Source: a virus
Strand: one strand, 5' to 3'
IMG/VR virus record: IMGVR_UViG_3300021960_000129
Coordinates: 1 to 47,356 of that record
Length of the DNA: 47,356 nt
A model generated the notes under the pieces. The model was not told the origin of the DNA and ran no database searches. It saw nothing but the letters and a program-made list of their open reading frames with translations. Position 1 is the first letter of the stretch. The number at the start of each line of letters is the position of its first letter. The translations under genes were made by a program, and so were the position numbers. Shown here one piece after another: positions 1 to 7,750 of the stretch.

Positions 1-81
1 TGCCTTAATCAATTGTTCTTTCATACTATTTCCTTTTTCTCTGGGATCTGATCCCCATTCTTTGTTTGACCACTTTGCCAT
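1..81 (-). CDS. Hypothetical protein, N-terminal part only
   Basis: An ATG at 81 reading leftwards opens a frame that runs off the window after 27 codons; it begins MAKWSNKEWGSDPREKGNSM. An AGGAG Shine-Dalgarno lies about 11 bases upstream. It follows tRNA-Pro on the same strand. I do not recognise the family and the rest of the gene is outside the window. Confidence 0.5.
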   Translation of the reverse strand, partial: MAKWSNKEWGSDPREKGNSMKEQLIKA

Positions 82-106
82 TTTCTTACTATCTCCTGTA
101 CCTTAT

Positions 107-183
<77 letters not shown>

Positions 184-762
184 TTATACTCTTTTTTCAC
201 ATATCCACGTTGTGTGTATCCACTTTTCGTGATTTGGTAAAACAGGTCTTCCCCCATGATAGGTAAGCCTATTAATATTATTATCAGGATAGTTATATTT
301 AAAATATAACAAATCCCCTTTTTGTGGTTTTACTGTTATGTTGAGTTTTGGAAAAACAGTTTCACCACCTTCTTCTACATCATTTAAATAACAGATTGCA
401 GTTGCAAGCCTTTTGTACTCGAGACCTTCTCCTTGATCAAAGTGTGGTTTATATTGTTGTCCATCTTTATAGTTTATGATAACACTGTGTTCAAAAAAAC
501 ATTTTTTTATATCAATTAATTTTGATAAAGCCCTTCTTTGTCTTTTGTTGGCTCCACATTTTTCATCACTTATGACTTTTTCACTACCCGTCCTGGCAGT
601 TGTGGCTGTTGTTGTTCCGTCGAAATGGGTTTCTTTTGATTTACGTAAATCATCTGCAACAAATTTAATAAGTTCATCGCAATCTGAATGACTCATAAAA
701 CCCTTTATAACACTCACTAATGGTTCAGAACATAAAATTTCTTTTTTCTGACGCCGAAACAT
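184..762 (-). CDS. 2OG-Fe(II) oxygenase, prolyl-4-hydroxylase type
   Basis: 192 aa, about the size of a bare P4Hc catalytic domain. The iron ligands are visible as H107-x-D109 (KPHFDQGEG) and distal H169 (TYHGGRPV), with K180 in HEKW as the likely 2-oxoglutarate-binding lysine; CYLNDVEEGGETVF is the typical core strand pair. Such enzymes hydroxylate prolyl or other residues using 2-oxoglutarate and O2, and are common in marine T4-like phages. The substrate is unknown. There is no signal peptide, so it is expected in the cytoplasm. The stop codon touches tRNA-Pro. Confidence 0.9.
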   Translation of the reverse strand: MFRRQKKEILCSEPLVSVIKGFMSHSDCDELIKFVADDLRKSKETHFDGTTTATTARTGSEKVISDEKCGANKRQRRALSKLIDIKKCFFEHSVIINYKDGQQYKPHFDQGEGLEYKRLATAICYLNDVEEGGETVFPKLNITVKPQKGDLLYFKYNYPDNNINRLTYHGGRPVLPNHEKWIHTTWICEKRV

Positions 763-764
763 TA

Positions 765-1058
765 TTACCTCTCCATTAGATATTCTACTTGATTATGTAG
801 CAGTTGGATCTCAATCTTATTGCCATCGATATCCTCTTTATTGACGTCAATATCATGCGCACGCCGTGCAGTTGCTGCAGCGCTTACGGCAGACAGCCTG
901 ATGAAATCATTCTCATACTTTACATAAAGATCTTCTGTTGCATACTTGAGTGTATTAACCTTTTGTTCTAATACTGCGTTTTCTGTTTTGAGCGTGTTCA
1001 TCTTATCAAAATGAACAATGCTACTCACCATCATTATAAATGCAAAAAATGGATCCAT
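765..1058 (-). CDS. Hypothetical membrane/coiled-coil protein
   Basis: 97 aa. The N-terminus (MDPFFAFIMMVSSIV) is hydrophobic enough for a signal anchor, and residues 20-95 are heptad-like (MNTLKTENAVLEQKVNTL), suggesting a coiled coil. The ATG is preceded by AAGGAAAATAAAC, a good Shine-Dalgarno. It lies 2 bases before the oxygenase gene and just after tRNA-Thr. Family not recognised; a structural or membrane-linked role is only a guess. Confidence 0.6.
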   Translation of the reverse strand: MDPFFAFIMMVSSIVHFDKMNTLKTENAVLEQKVNTLKYATEDLYVKYENDFIRLSAVSAAATARRAHDIDVNKEDIDGNKIEIQLLHNQVEYLMER

Positions 1059-1078
1059 GTTTATTTTCCTTTTTGTTT

Positions 1079-1154
1079 TGGTGCACTCAGTAGGACTCGA
1101 ACCTACAACCTACTGATTACAAATCAGTTGCTCTACCATTTGAGCCATGAGTGC
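1079..1154 (-). tRNA. tRNA-Thr (anticodon TGT), CCA encoded
   Basis: Minus-strand cloverleaf with acceptor GCACTCA/TGAGTGC, anticodon stem ACTGA/TCAGT and loop TTTGTAA (anticodon TGT), T arm GTAGG-TTCGAGT-CCTAC and an encoded ACCA end. All stems are well paired. Confidence 0.97.
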
Positions 1155-1161
1155 AATAATT

Positions 1162-1247
1162 TGGTGCGAGCAGAGGGACTCGAACCCACACACCATAATG
1201 ATAACGAATTTTAAGTCCGTTGCGTCTACCTATTCCGCCATGCTCGC
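1162..1247 (-). tRNA. tRNA-Leu (anticodon TAA), CCA encoded
   Basis: Minus-strand class II tRNA with a long variable arm. The acceptor is GCGAGCA/TGCTCGC, the anticodon loop CTTAAAA gives TAA (reads UUA/UUG), the T arm contains TTCGAGT, and ACCA is encoded. Confidence 0.96.
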
Positions 1248-1248
1248 T

Positions 1249-1325
1249 TGGTGCACCCAGTAGGACTCGAACCTACGACCAAAGCGTTATGAGCGCTCTG
1301 CTCTAACCAACTGAGCTACAGGTGC
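1249..1325 (-). tRNA. tRNA-Met (anticodon CAT), elongator-like, CCA encoded
   Basis: Minus-strand cloverleaf with D arm AGCTCAGTTGGTTAGAGC, anticodon loop CTCATAA (CAT), T arm GTAGG-TTCGAGT-CCTAC and encoded ACCA. The first acceptor pair is G-C and the anticodon stem lacks the three G-C pairs typical of initiators, so elongator Met is preferred. A lysidine-modified Ile(CAU) tRNA cannot be excluded by eye. Confidence 0.94.
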
Positions 1326-1329
1326 AATT

Positions 1330-1406
1330 TGGTGAACACGGAAGGATTCGAACCCTCGGCCTAGTGCTTAGAAGGCACTTGCTCTATCCAGCTGAGCTAC
1401 GTGTCC
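1330..1406 (-). tRNA. tRNA-Arg (anticodon TCT), CCA encoded
   Basis: Minus-strand cloverleaf with acceptor GGACACG/CGTGTTC (one G-U pair), anticodon stem AGTGC/GCACT with loop CTTCTAA (TCT, reads AGA/AGG), T loop TTCGAAT and encoded ACCA. It is the first tRNA of the four-tRNA run as transcribed, starting 11 bases after the end of the glycine-zipper gene. Confidence 0.96.
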
Positions 1407-1417
1407 AATTTGTTAAG

Positions 1418-1882
1418 TTATCGTTGAAATTCAAGACTATATATACGTCCGTTCTCACGCCATTTAATAACAGAATGGCTATATGCCTTTACTTTCACAT
1501 CTTCATATGTGGTAACATCTTCACATACACGTTCATTACGATAACCAGTGATGACTGTTTTACTCTTAGGTTTAGAACCTCGGTCGGCACCAATTAATCC
1601 ACCAATCACAGCACCGCCAGCAGCACCTTTATCTTTGCCAGAGATGGCCTTACCTGCCACACCACCAATAATCATACCAAGTAGTGCGCCACCAACTGCA
1701 TCACCTTGCCGCTGAACTGTGCCATACACAGGAACTTCTTTATTATAACACTGAAGTGATGTAGTGGGGCGTGTATCCCAAACATTTTTATATACGTGGT
1801 TTATTGTAGCATTTACCTTTCCGGCAGCTTCTACTGAAGTTGCGGTTAAAAGTATAGCGCAAATTGTTAAGCCCTTAATCAT
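1418..1882 (-). CDS. Secreted glycine-zipper protein
   Basis: 154 aa. The N-terminus MIKGLTICAILLTATSVEA is a cleavable signal peptide with no lipobox cysteine. Residues about 60-100 carry a glycine-zipper hairpin of the 17-kDa antigen / 2TM type (GGALLGMIIGGVAGKAI, then GAAGGAVIGGLIGADRG). The C-terminal third is polar with two cysteines overall. Members of this family sit in or across the envelope; in a phage this points to modification of the host envelope, but the role is unproven. It overlaps the upstream gene by 8 bases. Confidence 0.8.
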   Translation of the reverse strand: MIKGLTICAILLTATSVEAAGKVNATINHVYKNVWDTRPTTSLQCYNKEVPVYGTVQRQGDAVGGALLGMIIGGVAGKAISGKDKGAAGGAVIGGLIGADRGSKPKSKTVITGYRNERVCEDVTTYEDVKVKAYSHSVIKWRENGRIYSLEFQR

Positions 1883-2162
1883 TTTGTTTCTCCTTATAAT
1901 ATGTTTGATATAGATAGTCTAAGTGATGTTTTTCTGGATGATTTCTGATCCACATTCCAGTGTCTGATTCAAAATTCTTTTTAAAAAAGTTGTCCATCTT
2001 CTTGTTGCCAGTTTTCTCACCTGGGTTTATTTTTAATGAAAGAGAATCAAATTCCGCATCTGACATTATTGGATCATCTTTATATTCGTATGCATATGCT
2101 GCAACAGATAATTTAATTCTGTTACGGATTTCCTTAGAATAATCCACGTCAAATTCTAACAT
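1875..2162 (-). CDS. Small protein resembling the Ia domain of NAD+-dependent DNA ligase
   Basis: 95 aa. The stretch YEYKDDPIMSDAEFDSL resembles the ligA Ia signature (tyrosines, then P.ISDAEYD.L), which binds NMN in ligases. No adenylation domain follows, so this is not a ligase by itself. It might be a stand-alone Ia-like module or only a look-alike helix pair. Its start overlaps the stop of the 55-aa gene upstream (TAATG). Confidence 0.55.
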   Translation of the reverse strand: MLEFDVDYSKEIRNRIKLSVAAYAYEYKDDPIMSDAEFDSLSLKINPGEKTGNKKMDNFFKKNFESDTGMWIRNHPEKHHLDYLYQTYYKEKQND

Positions 2163-2329
2163 TATACACCCTTATCTTCAAGTTCTCTGATTCGCTCATC
2201 TGCCATACTAATAGCAACATTAATTTCTATTAATTTATTGCCATTTGCATTGACCTTGACATGCCTTAGATGCTGCAAATAAGTGCGCAGACCATGAAGT
2301 TCTTGCCACTCGACACTCGACTTACCCAT
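2162..2329 (-). CDS. Hypothetical 55-aa protein
   Basis: A short frame from ATG 2329 to TAA 2162, MGKSSVEWQELHGLRTY... ending RIRELEDKGV. It fills the gap between two neighbours, overlaps the next start as TAATG, and has the amphipathic helical composition of a real protein. Family not recognised. Confidence 0.65.
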   Translation of the reverse strand: MGKSSVEWQELHGLRTYLQHLRHVKVNANGNKLIEINVAISMADERIRELEDKGV

Positions 2330-2332
2330 TAC

Positions 2333-2668
2333 TTATCTCCGCATGTTAGCAGCATCTTTGAATGACTGCTTGTTATCCTTACGCACAGGCATAAGATTGG
2401 ATTTATGTGTAGTCACAATACCAGCAATTTCATTACCCGTGTATTTATTCTGTTCTTTACGGGTACCATTGCCAGCAACTTTGTCAGAAGTCATACGAGG
2501 TCCAGTATTATAATCTGGTATATCAAGATGGGCATTACCACCTTTACCAGTGACACCAAGTTCTTTTAACCTTTTTTCATGGTCGGCAATTGCCTTTTGC
2601 CAACCCGGTTTACGCTTTCTTTTTGATTTACCGTGGATTTGCACACCACGGATCATATGCATACTCAT
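2333..2668 (-). CDS. Hypothetical basic protein
   Basis: 111 aa, rich in Lys, Gly and Asn, with a basic patch KSKRKRKPGWQ near residue 15 and no hydrophobic segment. It overlaps the upstream gene by 4 bases (ATGA). The composition suggests nucleic-acid contact, but no family is recognised. Confidence 0.6.
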   Translation of the reverse strand: MSMHMIRGVQIHGKSKRKRKPGWQKAIADHEKRLKELGVTGKGGNAHLDIPDYNTGPRMTSDKVAGNGTRKEQNKYTGNEIAGIVTTHKSNLMPVRKDNKQSFKDAANMRR

Positions 2669-3180
2669 ACTTTCTGTGTACAGAAAATAAGGTCCTCACC
2701 TTGTTCCTCTGCAACTGCCGTTAAATGAGTTTCAACTTCACCATTCTGTGGCAACTCAATATCAATAGTCTCTTGAGTGATAGAACAAAAGAATGTATTT
2801 TTAATGCGAGGAACAGATAAACCATAAACATAGATTTTTGGATTTTTGGTTTTAAAGTCCTCAGCAAGATGTTTCAAGATTTTACGGTTCGTTGCCTCAC
2901 CAGCAGGATCAACAGCATATGTGCTTGCACGTACCACCCAACCCAGTGCACCACCTGCTTTACCAATCTTGACAAGTTTATTATCAACATACATGCCATA
3001 AACAATATCACCCATTGAAATTAAATCACGGCGCTCAATCCCATCGGCACGACGAAAAACAAGACGCTCATATGAACGGGATGGTTTATCATTGTTCACA
3101 TTTGTTGTATGTGTCTCTGGTTCGAAATAGCCAAGGTATGTGCCCTTGGTTGAAATTTGTTCTGATACTGTATTTTTCAT
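2665..3180 (-). CDS. Hypothetical protein, possible GIY-YIG-like fold
   Basis: 171 aa. The middle region (VYGMYVDNKLVKIGKAGG, then R..TY....GEATNRKIL) follows the order of a GIY-YIG nuclease: hydrophobic strand, KIGK, distant Arg and Glu. The canonical GIY and YIG triplets are degenerate. I therefore give the fold as possible only. It lies in a tight run of small genes on the same strand. Confidence 0.5.
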   Translation of the reverse strand: MKNTVSEQISTKGTYLGYFEPETHTTNVNNDKPSRSYERLVFRRADGIERRDLISMGDIVYGMYVDNKLVKIGKAGGALGWVVRASTYAVDPAGEATNRKILKHLAEDFKTKNPKIYVYGLSVPRIKNTFFCSITQETIDIELPQNGEVETHLTAVAEEQGEDLIFCTQKV

Positions 3181-3199
3181 TATGTATCTCCCATCTCCC

Positions 3200-3403
3200 T
3201 TAGTGAATTTGATTGTGAATGCATTCGTAAAGAAATGAACTTTCTGAATTCAAATCCTCAAGTTCTGCCTCAGTAGCTTCTACACCATCAATCATGGCAG
3301 ACTCAATATAAGCATCACAAAAATCAGGATAATCCATCATGTCGATGCCCTCCACGTAAATCTCAGTGATGTCTTTTTTCAACAGGTTCAATGTAACCAT
3401 CAT
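3200..3403 (-). CDS. Hypothetical acidic protein
   Basis: 67 aa, strongly acidic (DMMDYPDFCDAY, EATEAELEDL), starting in a 4-base overlap with the upstream gene. Small acidic proteins of this type are typical of early phage genes, and this one is second in a transcript from the promoter at 3707-3735. Function unknown. Confidence 0.6.
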   Translation of the reverse strand: MMVTLNLLKKDITEIYVEGIDMMDYPDFCDAYIESAMIDGVEATEAELEDLNSESSFLYECIHNQIH

Positions 3404-3675
3404 GCTTCAACTCCTACTGTAACCAGACCCATTTTATAAATTGGTTCACCATCTTGGATGCGAGCAAGATCAAACTGCTCATCAGCTTGCTCGGCAAGAA
3501 ATTCGAAACATGCATCAATATATGCTGAATTATATCTTTCGGACAATTCCATATACATATCGGATTCAACAAAGTTCCAAAAGTCTGTAGTACCAAACCC
3601 AGGATTCAGGTTGAATTCATTACGGATTGCTTTGTTGAAAGAGCGGATGATGTCTTCGTTGATTGAAAGTTTCAT
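3400..3675 (-). CDS. Hypothetical early protein, first gene of its transcript
   Basis: 91 aa from ATG 3675 (MKLSINEDIIRSFNKAIR). The frame is open further upstream, but that extension runs through the promoter at 3707-3735, and the ATG chosen has AAAAAGGAAAC in front of it, so the shorter start is preferred. It is acidic and helical with one cysteine. Family not recognised. Confidence 0.7.
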   Translation of the reverse strand: MKLSINEDIIRSFNKAIRNEFNLNPGFGTTDFWNFVESDMYMELSERYNSAYIDACFEFLAEQADEQFDLARIQDGEPIYKMGLVTVGVEA

Positions 3676-3706
3676 ATTGTGTTTCCTTTTTCTCATTTGA
3701 TAATTT

Positions 3707-3735
3707 AATATATCACATGTAGGCACAGATGTAAA
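3707..3735 (-). promoter_or_regulatory. Sigma70-type early promoter
   Basis: Reading leftwards: TTTACA, 17 bp, TATATT, preceded by AGGTG. It drives the genes from 3675 downwards. An 18-bp palindrome lies 46 bp upstream of the -35 box. Confidence 0.85.
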
Positions 3736-3781
3736 CACCTAATTAACACTTTTTAAAACTTTTTTCTAAATACCCTATAAG

Positions 3782-3799
3782 TGTAACATTTATGTTACG
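3782..3799. promoter_or_regulatory. 18-bp palindromic operator-like site, copy A
   Basis: TGTAACATTTATGTTACG: two 8-bp arms around a TT centre, 7 of 8 positions matched. It overlaps the last codons of the 49-aa gene and lies 46 bp from the -35 box of the promoter at 3707-3735. It is one of five strong copies in the window. Confidence 0.8.
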
Positions 3800-3939
3800 G
3801 TTCTAAATATTACCTTTGTGGGATAGTAAGCATCAACATGATCACGATATTCAATTGCATCGTGTACATCATAAAACTCTTGTGATACTTTATGACTCTT
3901 AAACCACGCAGTTACCCTATATTTTTTTAGTTTTAACAT
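3790..3939 (-). CDS. Hypothetical 49-aa protein
   Basis: Frame from ATG 3939 to TAA 3790 (MLKLKKYRVTAWFKSHKVSQ...), overlapping the upstream gene by 23 bases. The last codons contain palindrome copy A, so coding and regulatory sequence share bases. The composition is plausible for a real protein; family not recognised. Confidence 0.6.
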   Translation of the reverse strand: MLKLKKYRVTAWFKSHKVSQEFYDVHDAIEYRDHVDAYYPTKVIFRTVT

Positions 3940-4189
3940 TACCAGCATTGTCTGTAAAAGTGAATTGGAATAAGCCCTCTGGTAGCCTCATTGCCTTAAT
4001 CATCTGATAATACATCTCACAACTCATAACAACCAAATCGTGTTTATCAGTGTGGTCATTGTATTGCCTGATATAAACCTCATTGTCGTCTATGAAGATT
4101 TGAATGTCTTCATACATACCAAGGTCATCCATAACGGTTGTTACGGTTTCATCAAATTCCATCTCGTTTGTTATCATTTGCTTTTCCAA
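3917..4189 (-). CDS. Hypothetical acidic protein
   Basis: 90 aa, acidic N-terminal half (EMEFDETVTTVMDDLGMYED) followed by alternating beta-like segments. It overlaps both neighbours (38 and 23 bases). Family not recognised; it is an early-type small gene in the transcript from the promoter at 4560-4588. Confidence 0.6.
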   Translation of the reverse strand: MEKQMITNEMEFDETVTTVMDDLGMYEDIQIFIDDNEVYIRQYNDHTDKHDLVVMSCEMYYQMIKAMRLPEGLFQFTFTDNAGNVKTKKI

Positions 4190-4397
4190 TCAGATTTTCT
4201 CTTACGTCAACAATTTTATCGGATTCGACAAGGCTAATAATGGTATTGGTCAACTCTAGTTCTCGGTTCAACCAATACATCTTATCTTGTATTTCTTCTA
4301 GCTGTTTTTGGTAATATTCCAACTCCTTTTCTTTACGAACCCTGGAGTCTATAAAGTCACTGAGTAGAATAAGCTTTTTTGTTATTCCATCTTCCAT
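4152..4397 (-). CDS. Hypothetical coiled-coil protein
   Basis: 81 aa with a clear heptad region at residues 20-55 (RKEKELEYYQKQLEEIQDKM). It starts in a TAATG overlap with the 45-aa gene and overlaps the next gene by 38 bases. Likely oligomeric; function unknown. Confidence 0.6.
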   Translation of the reverse strand: MEDGITKKLILLSDFIDSRVRKEKELEYYQKQLEEIQDKMYWLNRELELTNTIISLVESDKIVDVRENLIGKANDNKRDGI

Positions 4398-4534
4398 TAG
4401 ATAAAGTCATCACCATATTTCTGTACATAGTATAAGTGCACCAATGGTTCTCCATTTTCTGTTAGGCGGCGGCGTAGTTCCTCTACAGAGATACCGTGCC
4501 ACTTAGCTGCGTCTGTCATTAACTTATCTACCAT
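4397..4534 (-). CDS. Hypothetical 45-aa protein
   Basis: Frame from ATG 4534 to TAA 4397, MVDKLMTDAAKWHGISVEEL..., with AAGGAG upstream and the promoter 4560-4588 directly before it, making it the first gene of that transcript. The K-W-H-G-I-S-V-E-E-L-R-R-R-L segment looks like a helix-turn-helix-like helix pair, but the protein is too short to call. Confidence 0.65.
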   Translation of the reverse strand: MVDKLMTDAAKWHGISVEELRRRLTENGEPLVHLYYVQKYGDDFI

Positions 4535-4559
4535 ATTGAATCTCCTTATTTATGTAATT

Positions 4560-4588
4560 ATTATAACACAAAAACTTATATATGTAAA
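4560..4588 (-). promoter_or_regulatory. Sigma70-type early promoter
   Basis: TTTACA, 17 bp, TATAAT on the minus strand, with GAGTG before the -35 box. No palindrome is nearby. It drives the small genes from 4534 to 3790. Confidence 0.85.
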
Positions 4589-4616
4589 CACTCAAGAGAA
4601 GACTTTTACACCATAC

Positions 4617-5807
4617 TTAGCTTGCCAACGTCGAGCATAGCTTATCCAACCTTGGTAATAATTTTTTCCAATATTCATCATCAGCACCGACAGGAATTAT
4701 AAATCTTATACCATCTATCTTATCAGAACGTACTGGATGAAATATACCACAATCTAGTATTTCTTTATAATCCTTTGGCTCATCAAAGTATATATGATTC
4801 AGTAATCCTTTAGAATTTGTCTTGCTTGGGAGCAACTCTGCAACCCTACGCATCTTTTCATCTATCTTATAGAATAGGTATCTTGCTTCCACTATTTTTT
4901 TGTATTCAAGAGCTGCTGCTACTCCACCCATAAATGGGTAGTGGCTGTTGCCGAATAAGAGCTTTGTCCTTACCCTATCCCAAATAAATTCTTTTGAGAA
5001 TGTCATGGCAAGAGGTGCATATCCACCAGTGAGAGCTTTACCTAAAATATTAATATCAGATTGTTGACCGTATTGTGCTGTATGAGTCGAATGCCAAGAA
5101 CCGAGTTTACCACAACCAGAACTTATATCATCTGTGATCAGAATAACATGGTAATTGTTACATAGTCTGCGTATATTAATCCAACAAAATTCAGATAGTG
5201 TTATGACTCCAGCATGTATTAATACAGGCTCTATAATAAAGCACCCTACACCACCAGATTTAAATTCTCGCTCTAACCGAAATAGAAGCTTCTTTTCTTC
5301 TTCAGTATCCATATTCTTTTCAATGGGTTTTAATACTTTGGTTCTAGACATTCTACCAAGAGGCAAATTCAAATCACTCATTGATCTTGCCAAATATGTG
5401 TTACCGTGATATGATGGAGACAGAGAAACGATTGTAGGCTTTACTTGATTTAAAGATTTCCAGTATTCATCGGATATGAGTATTGCTTGATCTACTGCAT
5501 CAGATCCAGATACTGCCCATGTAAATCCTGCCCAATCACTTCCGCACAAAGCTTCAGATAATTCTATTTGCATATCACATGTCAGACCACGTGTAGAAGG
5601 TGTTCGTGTCCAGTTTAAAACTCCATTGTGTACAGCGAGTGCCATACGAGTATTCAGTGCTCCCATAGGAGCTGTATTACCCCAAACTAAATCCATATAT
5701 TCTTTACCACTTTCAGTAGTAAAGGTCCACTTGTGCATTTTCTTTATTCGTGTATGAGCATCGTGTTTCTCAATAGAGTTACCCCAAAAGGTCATTTCTT
5801 TTCTCAT
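4617..5807 (-). CDS. Class III PLP-dependent aminotransferase (glutamate-1-semialdehyde aminomutase-like)
   Basis: 396 aa, normal length for fold-type I class III enzymes. SGSDAVDQAI (100-109) is the phosphate-binding loop, SYHGNTY (132-138) the aromatic stacking region, ITDDISSG (224-231) contains the Asp that holds the pyridine nitrogen, and K257 in NILGKALTGGYAPLA is the Schiff-base lysine. The family transfers amino groups to aldehydes, including keto-sugar-like substrates, or moves them within a molecule. It is the last gene of the glycan block and touches the radical SAM gene (shared base 5807), so the two probably act in one pathway. The substrate is unknown. Confidence 0.9.
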   Translation of the reverse strand: MRKEMTFWGNSIEKHDAHTRIKKMHKWTFTTESGKEYMDLVWGNTAPMGALNTRMALAVHNGVLNWTRTPSTRGLTCDMQIELSEALCGSDWAGFTWAVSGSDAVDQAILISDEYWKSLNQVKPTIVSLSPSYHGNTYLARSMSDLNLPLGRMSRTKVLKPIEKNMDTEEEKKLLFRLEREFKSGGVGCFIIEPVLIHAGVITLSEFCWINIRRLCNNYHVILITDDISSGCGKLGSWHSTHTAQYGQQSDINILGKALTGGYAPLAMTFSKEFIWDRVRTKLLFGNSHYPFMGGVAAALEYKKIVEARYLFYKIDEKMRRVAELLPSKTNSKGLLNHIYFDEPKDYKEILDCGIFHPVRSDKIDGIRFIIPVGADDEYWKKLLPRLDKLCSTLAS

Positions 5808-7750
5808 TATAACTCCAGTGACTGTGGATAGTGAGACATACCCTCACGTTTATTTGCTTGGTTCTTTATTTCAAATAGGTCTCTAAACTTTTCAAAAGAG
5901 AAAAATGAATTAATATCCTCTGGAAACTGTGTACCTATTCTAAACTTGTTTATCTTAACATTTCTTCGTTTAGGTTCTATGTCCATCAGATTGCTTCGTT
6001 CTCCAGGGATCAGATCATTCAGCATTTTAAATATCTCAGAAAAATTGTATTGCATTTCTAACTGCCTTGGCTTTCTCCACGAAACAATGGTCATATATTG
6101 TGCTTTCATCATATCTTTTAATTTATCATCAGACATAGGGGTGAGTTGCTGCATCAAAGCCGTTACATCATCTAACACACCTTCAAGTAATTCTATTGCT
6201 CGGTATTTTACATACATATCTGCTTGAAGCTTATTTCCACGAAACATTATTGCCTTTGAATCTACTTCACCTGCAACATATTTGTGCATATGATCTTTAA
6301 CTTCATTATAGATTTTATTACATGTAGGCATCTGAGATAGCTTATCATAAAACTCACCATAACTTACTGTATAATAATGCCGAGCAAAGTGAGACACAAA
6401 TTTGCTTATATTGAGTATATGAAACCCAATCAGAAACTGAGTGAATGCTTGCATATCAGCATAGTCATCCTTAGAATATGTATTGGTTTCAGTGACAAAC
6501 TCGGAGTGATATAGTGTTTTAAATGTAGAGTTCTCGTTCCTCAGCCGTGTTGTCTTGATGCCATATTTCTGAATATACTCTGGATCTGCGGCTGGAGCAT
6601 TTGGCAATAGCATGAAGTCATGGACACGTAGATCATGATGAAACCCAATCTCTAGCATATAGCCAAGATTGTGCTTCCACTTCTCCACTGTATCGCCTGG
6701 GTTTCCGAGAATGGATACTCCAACAAGAGGGATATTGTTCTTGAACGCTTCGTTCAGTTCCTCTTGTAGCTTGTCTTGTCTGATATTAGAACGGTCGATG
6801 GCATCGAGTACAGCATCATCTGTATGCTGATAGGATATTTGAGCACCTGTACACATGTTAGCCTCATAAAGTAATTTATGGGCTTGGTTGCTAACTTCTT
6901 TCTTATTCTTTGCTGCCGAGAACTGGATCTCTTGTGGATAGCCAGTGCTGTTCTTAAGTTCTACCGCTCTCTCAATGTACTTGATATCATCCTTGAATAT
7001 ACCAAAGTTGGCATCGGCATTGAACACATAGGTAACACCTAGTTTTGAAAATGCCTCAAGGTCCTCCATAACGGTATCTTCGGTCAGTCTACGGATCTTA
7101 TCTGATGTGGCAGAACCCCAATCGCAGAACGCACATTTATATGGGCAACCTCTGTTGGTTTCCCACATTGTAAATAGTGAACCATGTCGGTCTTTAATAG
7201 TTTGTGCAATATGAGTATACTCATCCCAATATAACTTATATGGAGATTGAAACTTTTTTAAAATAAGTCTTTTCGCTGATACTTTATCTACAGGGTACCT
7301 AGGATCTACAAGTAAATCATGTTCAACGGTTAGACCATTTACCTTTTGGTAAAGAATTGTAGCGAGAAGATCCTCGCCTTCCCAAGGAGTGATCCAATCA
7401 CAGACTTCGTATGCTTTTGTATTTTGGTGTGGTCTGTATTGCGCCTGTGGTCCACCAGCAAGAATAAGGATATTAGGGTTTGCCGCTCTTGCTCTCTTGG
7501 CAATTTCCAGTTGTCTTTCTTCGTTCCAGACATAGAACGATAATAATAGTACATCAACATTTTTTAGGTTATGTTCTTCCAAAAGACGATTAACATCAAA
7601 CCACCCTTCTATAAGAGGCGGTAACCATTTTACTTGTGTTAAATCGTGATTACTTTGATAGTCACAATACTCTCTAAACCTACCCCAAGCATAGGGTAAC
7701 CAAACCTGTCTTTCTTCGGCAGCAGGGTTGGAGTATAGAACTGTTATCAT
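5807..7750 (-). CDS. Radical SAM enzyme with B12-binding-type N-terminal domain
   Basis: 647 aa. Residues about 1-140 form a Rossmann-like B12-binding-type domain (VDVLLLSFYVWN, ILILAGGPQ, PWEGEDLLA) without the classical DxHxxG histidine, as is usual in class B radical SAM enzymes. C202, C206 and C209 in ETNRGCPYKCAFCDWG are the 4Fe-4S cysteines. The C-terminal about 200 residues are unassigned. Relatives methylate unactivated carbons or do ring and chain chemistry in antibiotic, hopanoid and tetrapyrrole pathways. Placement between a PLP aminotransferase and sugar-transfer genes suggests it alters a sugar or lipid, which is inference. Confidence 0.9.
   Translation of the reverse strand: MITVLYSNPAAEERQVWLPYAWGRFREYCDYQSNHDLTQVKWLPPLIEGWFDVNRLLEEHNLKNVDVLLLSFYVWNEERQLEIAKRARAANPNILILAGGPQAQYRPHQNTKAYEVCDWITPWEGEDLLATILYQKVNGLTVEHDLLVDPRYPVDKVSAKRLILKKFQSPYKLYWDEYTHIAQTIKDRHGSLFTMWETNRGCPYKCAFCDWGSATSDKIRRLTEDTVMEDLEAFSKLGVTYVFNADANFGIFKDDIKYIERAVELKNSTGYPQEIQFSAAKNKKEVSNQAHKLLYEANMCTGAQISYQHTDDAVLDAIDRSNIRQDKLQEELNEAFKNNIPLVGVSILGNPGDTVEKWKHNLGYMLEIGFHHDLRVHDFMLLPNAPAADPEYIQKYGIKTTRLRNENSTFKTLYHSEFVTETNTYSKDDYADMQAFTQFLIGFHILNISKFVSHFARHYYTVSYGEFYDKLSQMPTCNKIYNEVKDHMHKYVAGEVDSKAIMFRGNKLQADMYVKYRAIELLEGVLDDVTALMQQLTPMSDDKLKDMMKAQYMTIVSWRKPRQLEMQYNFSEIFKMLNDLIPGERSNLMDIEPKRRNVKINKFRIGTQFPEDINSFFSFEKFRDLFEIKNQANKREGMSHYPQSLEL

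Noticed and set aside
476-691. Plus-strand frame of 71 codons opposite the oxygenase, and many similar frames opposite other genes
   Set aside because: They lie wholly opposite well-supported genes, lack Shine-Dalgarno sites and promoters, and have biased shadow-like composition.
1011-1597. Plus-strand frames through the tRNA run with repeated SRTRTYN-like and EGLEPT-like peptides
   Set aside because: These peptides are translations of tRNA T arms, a familiar annotation artefact.
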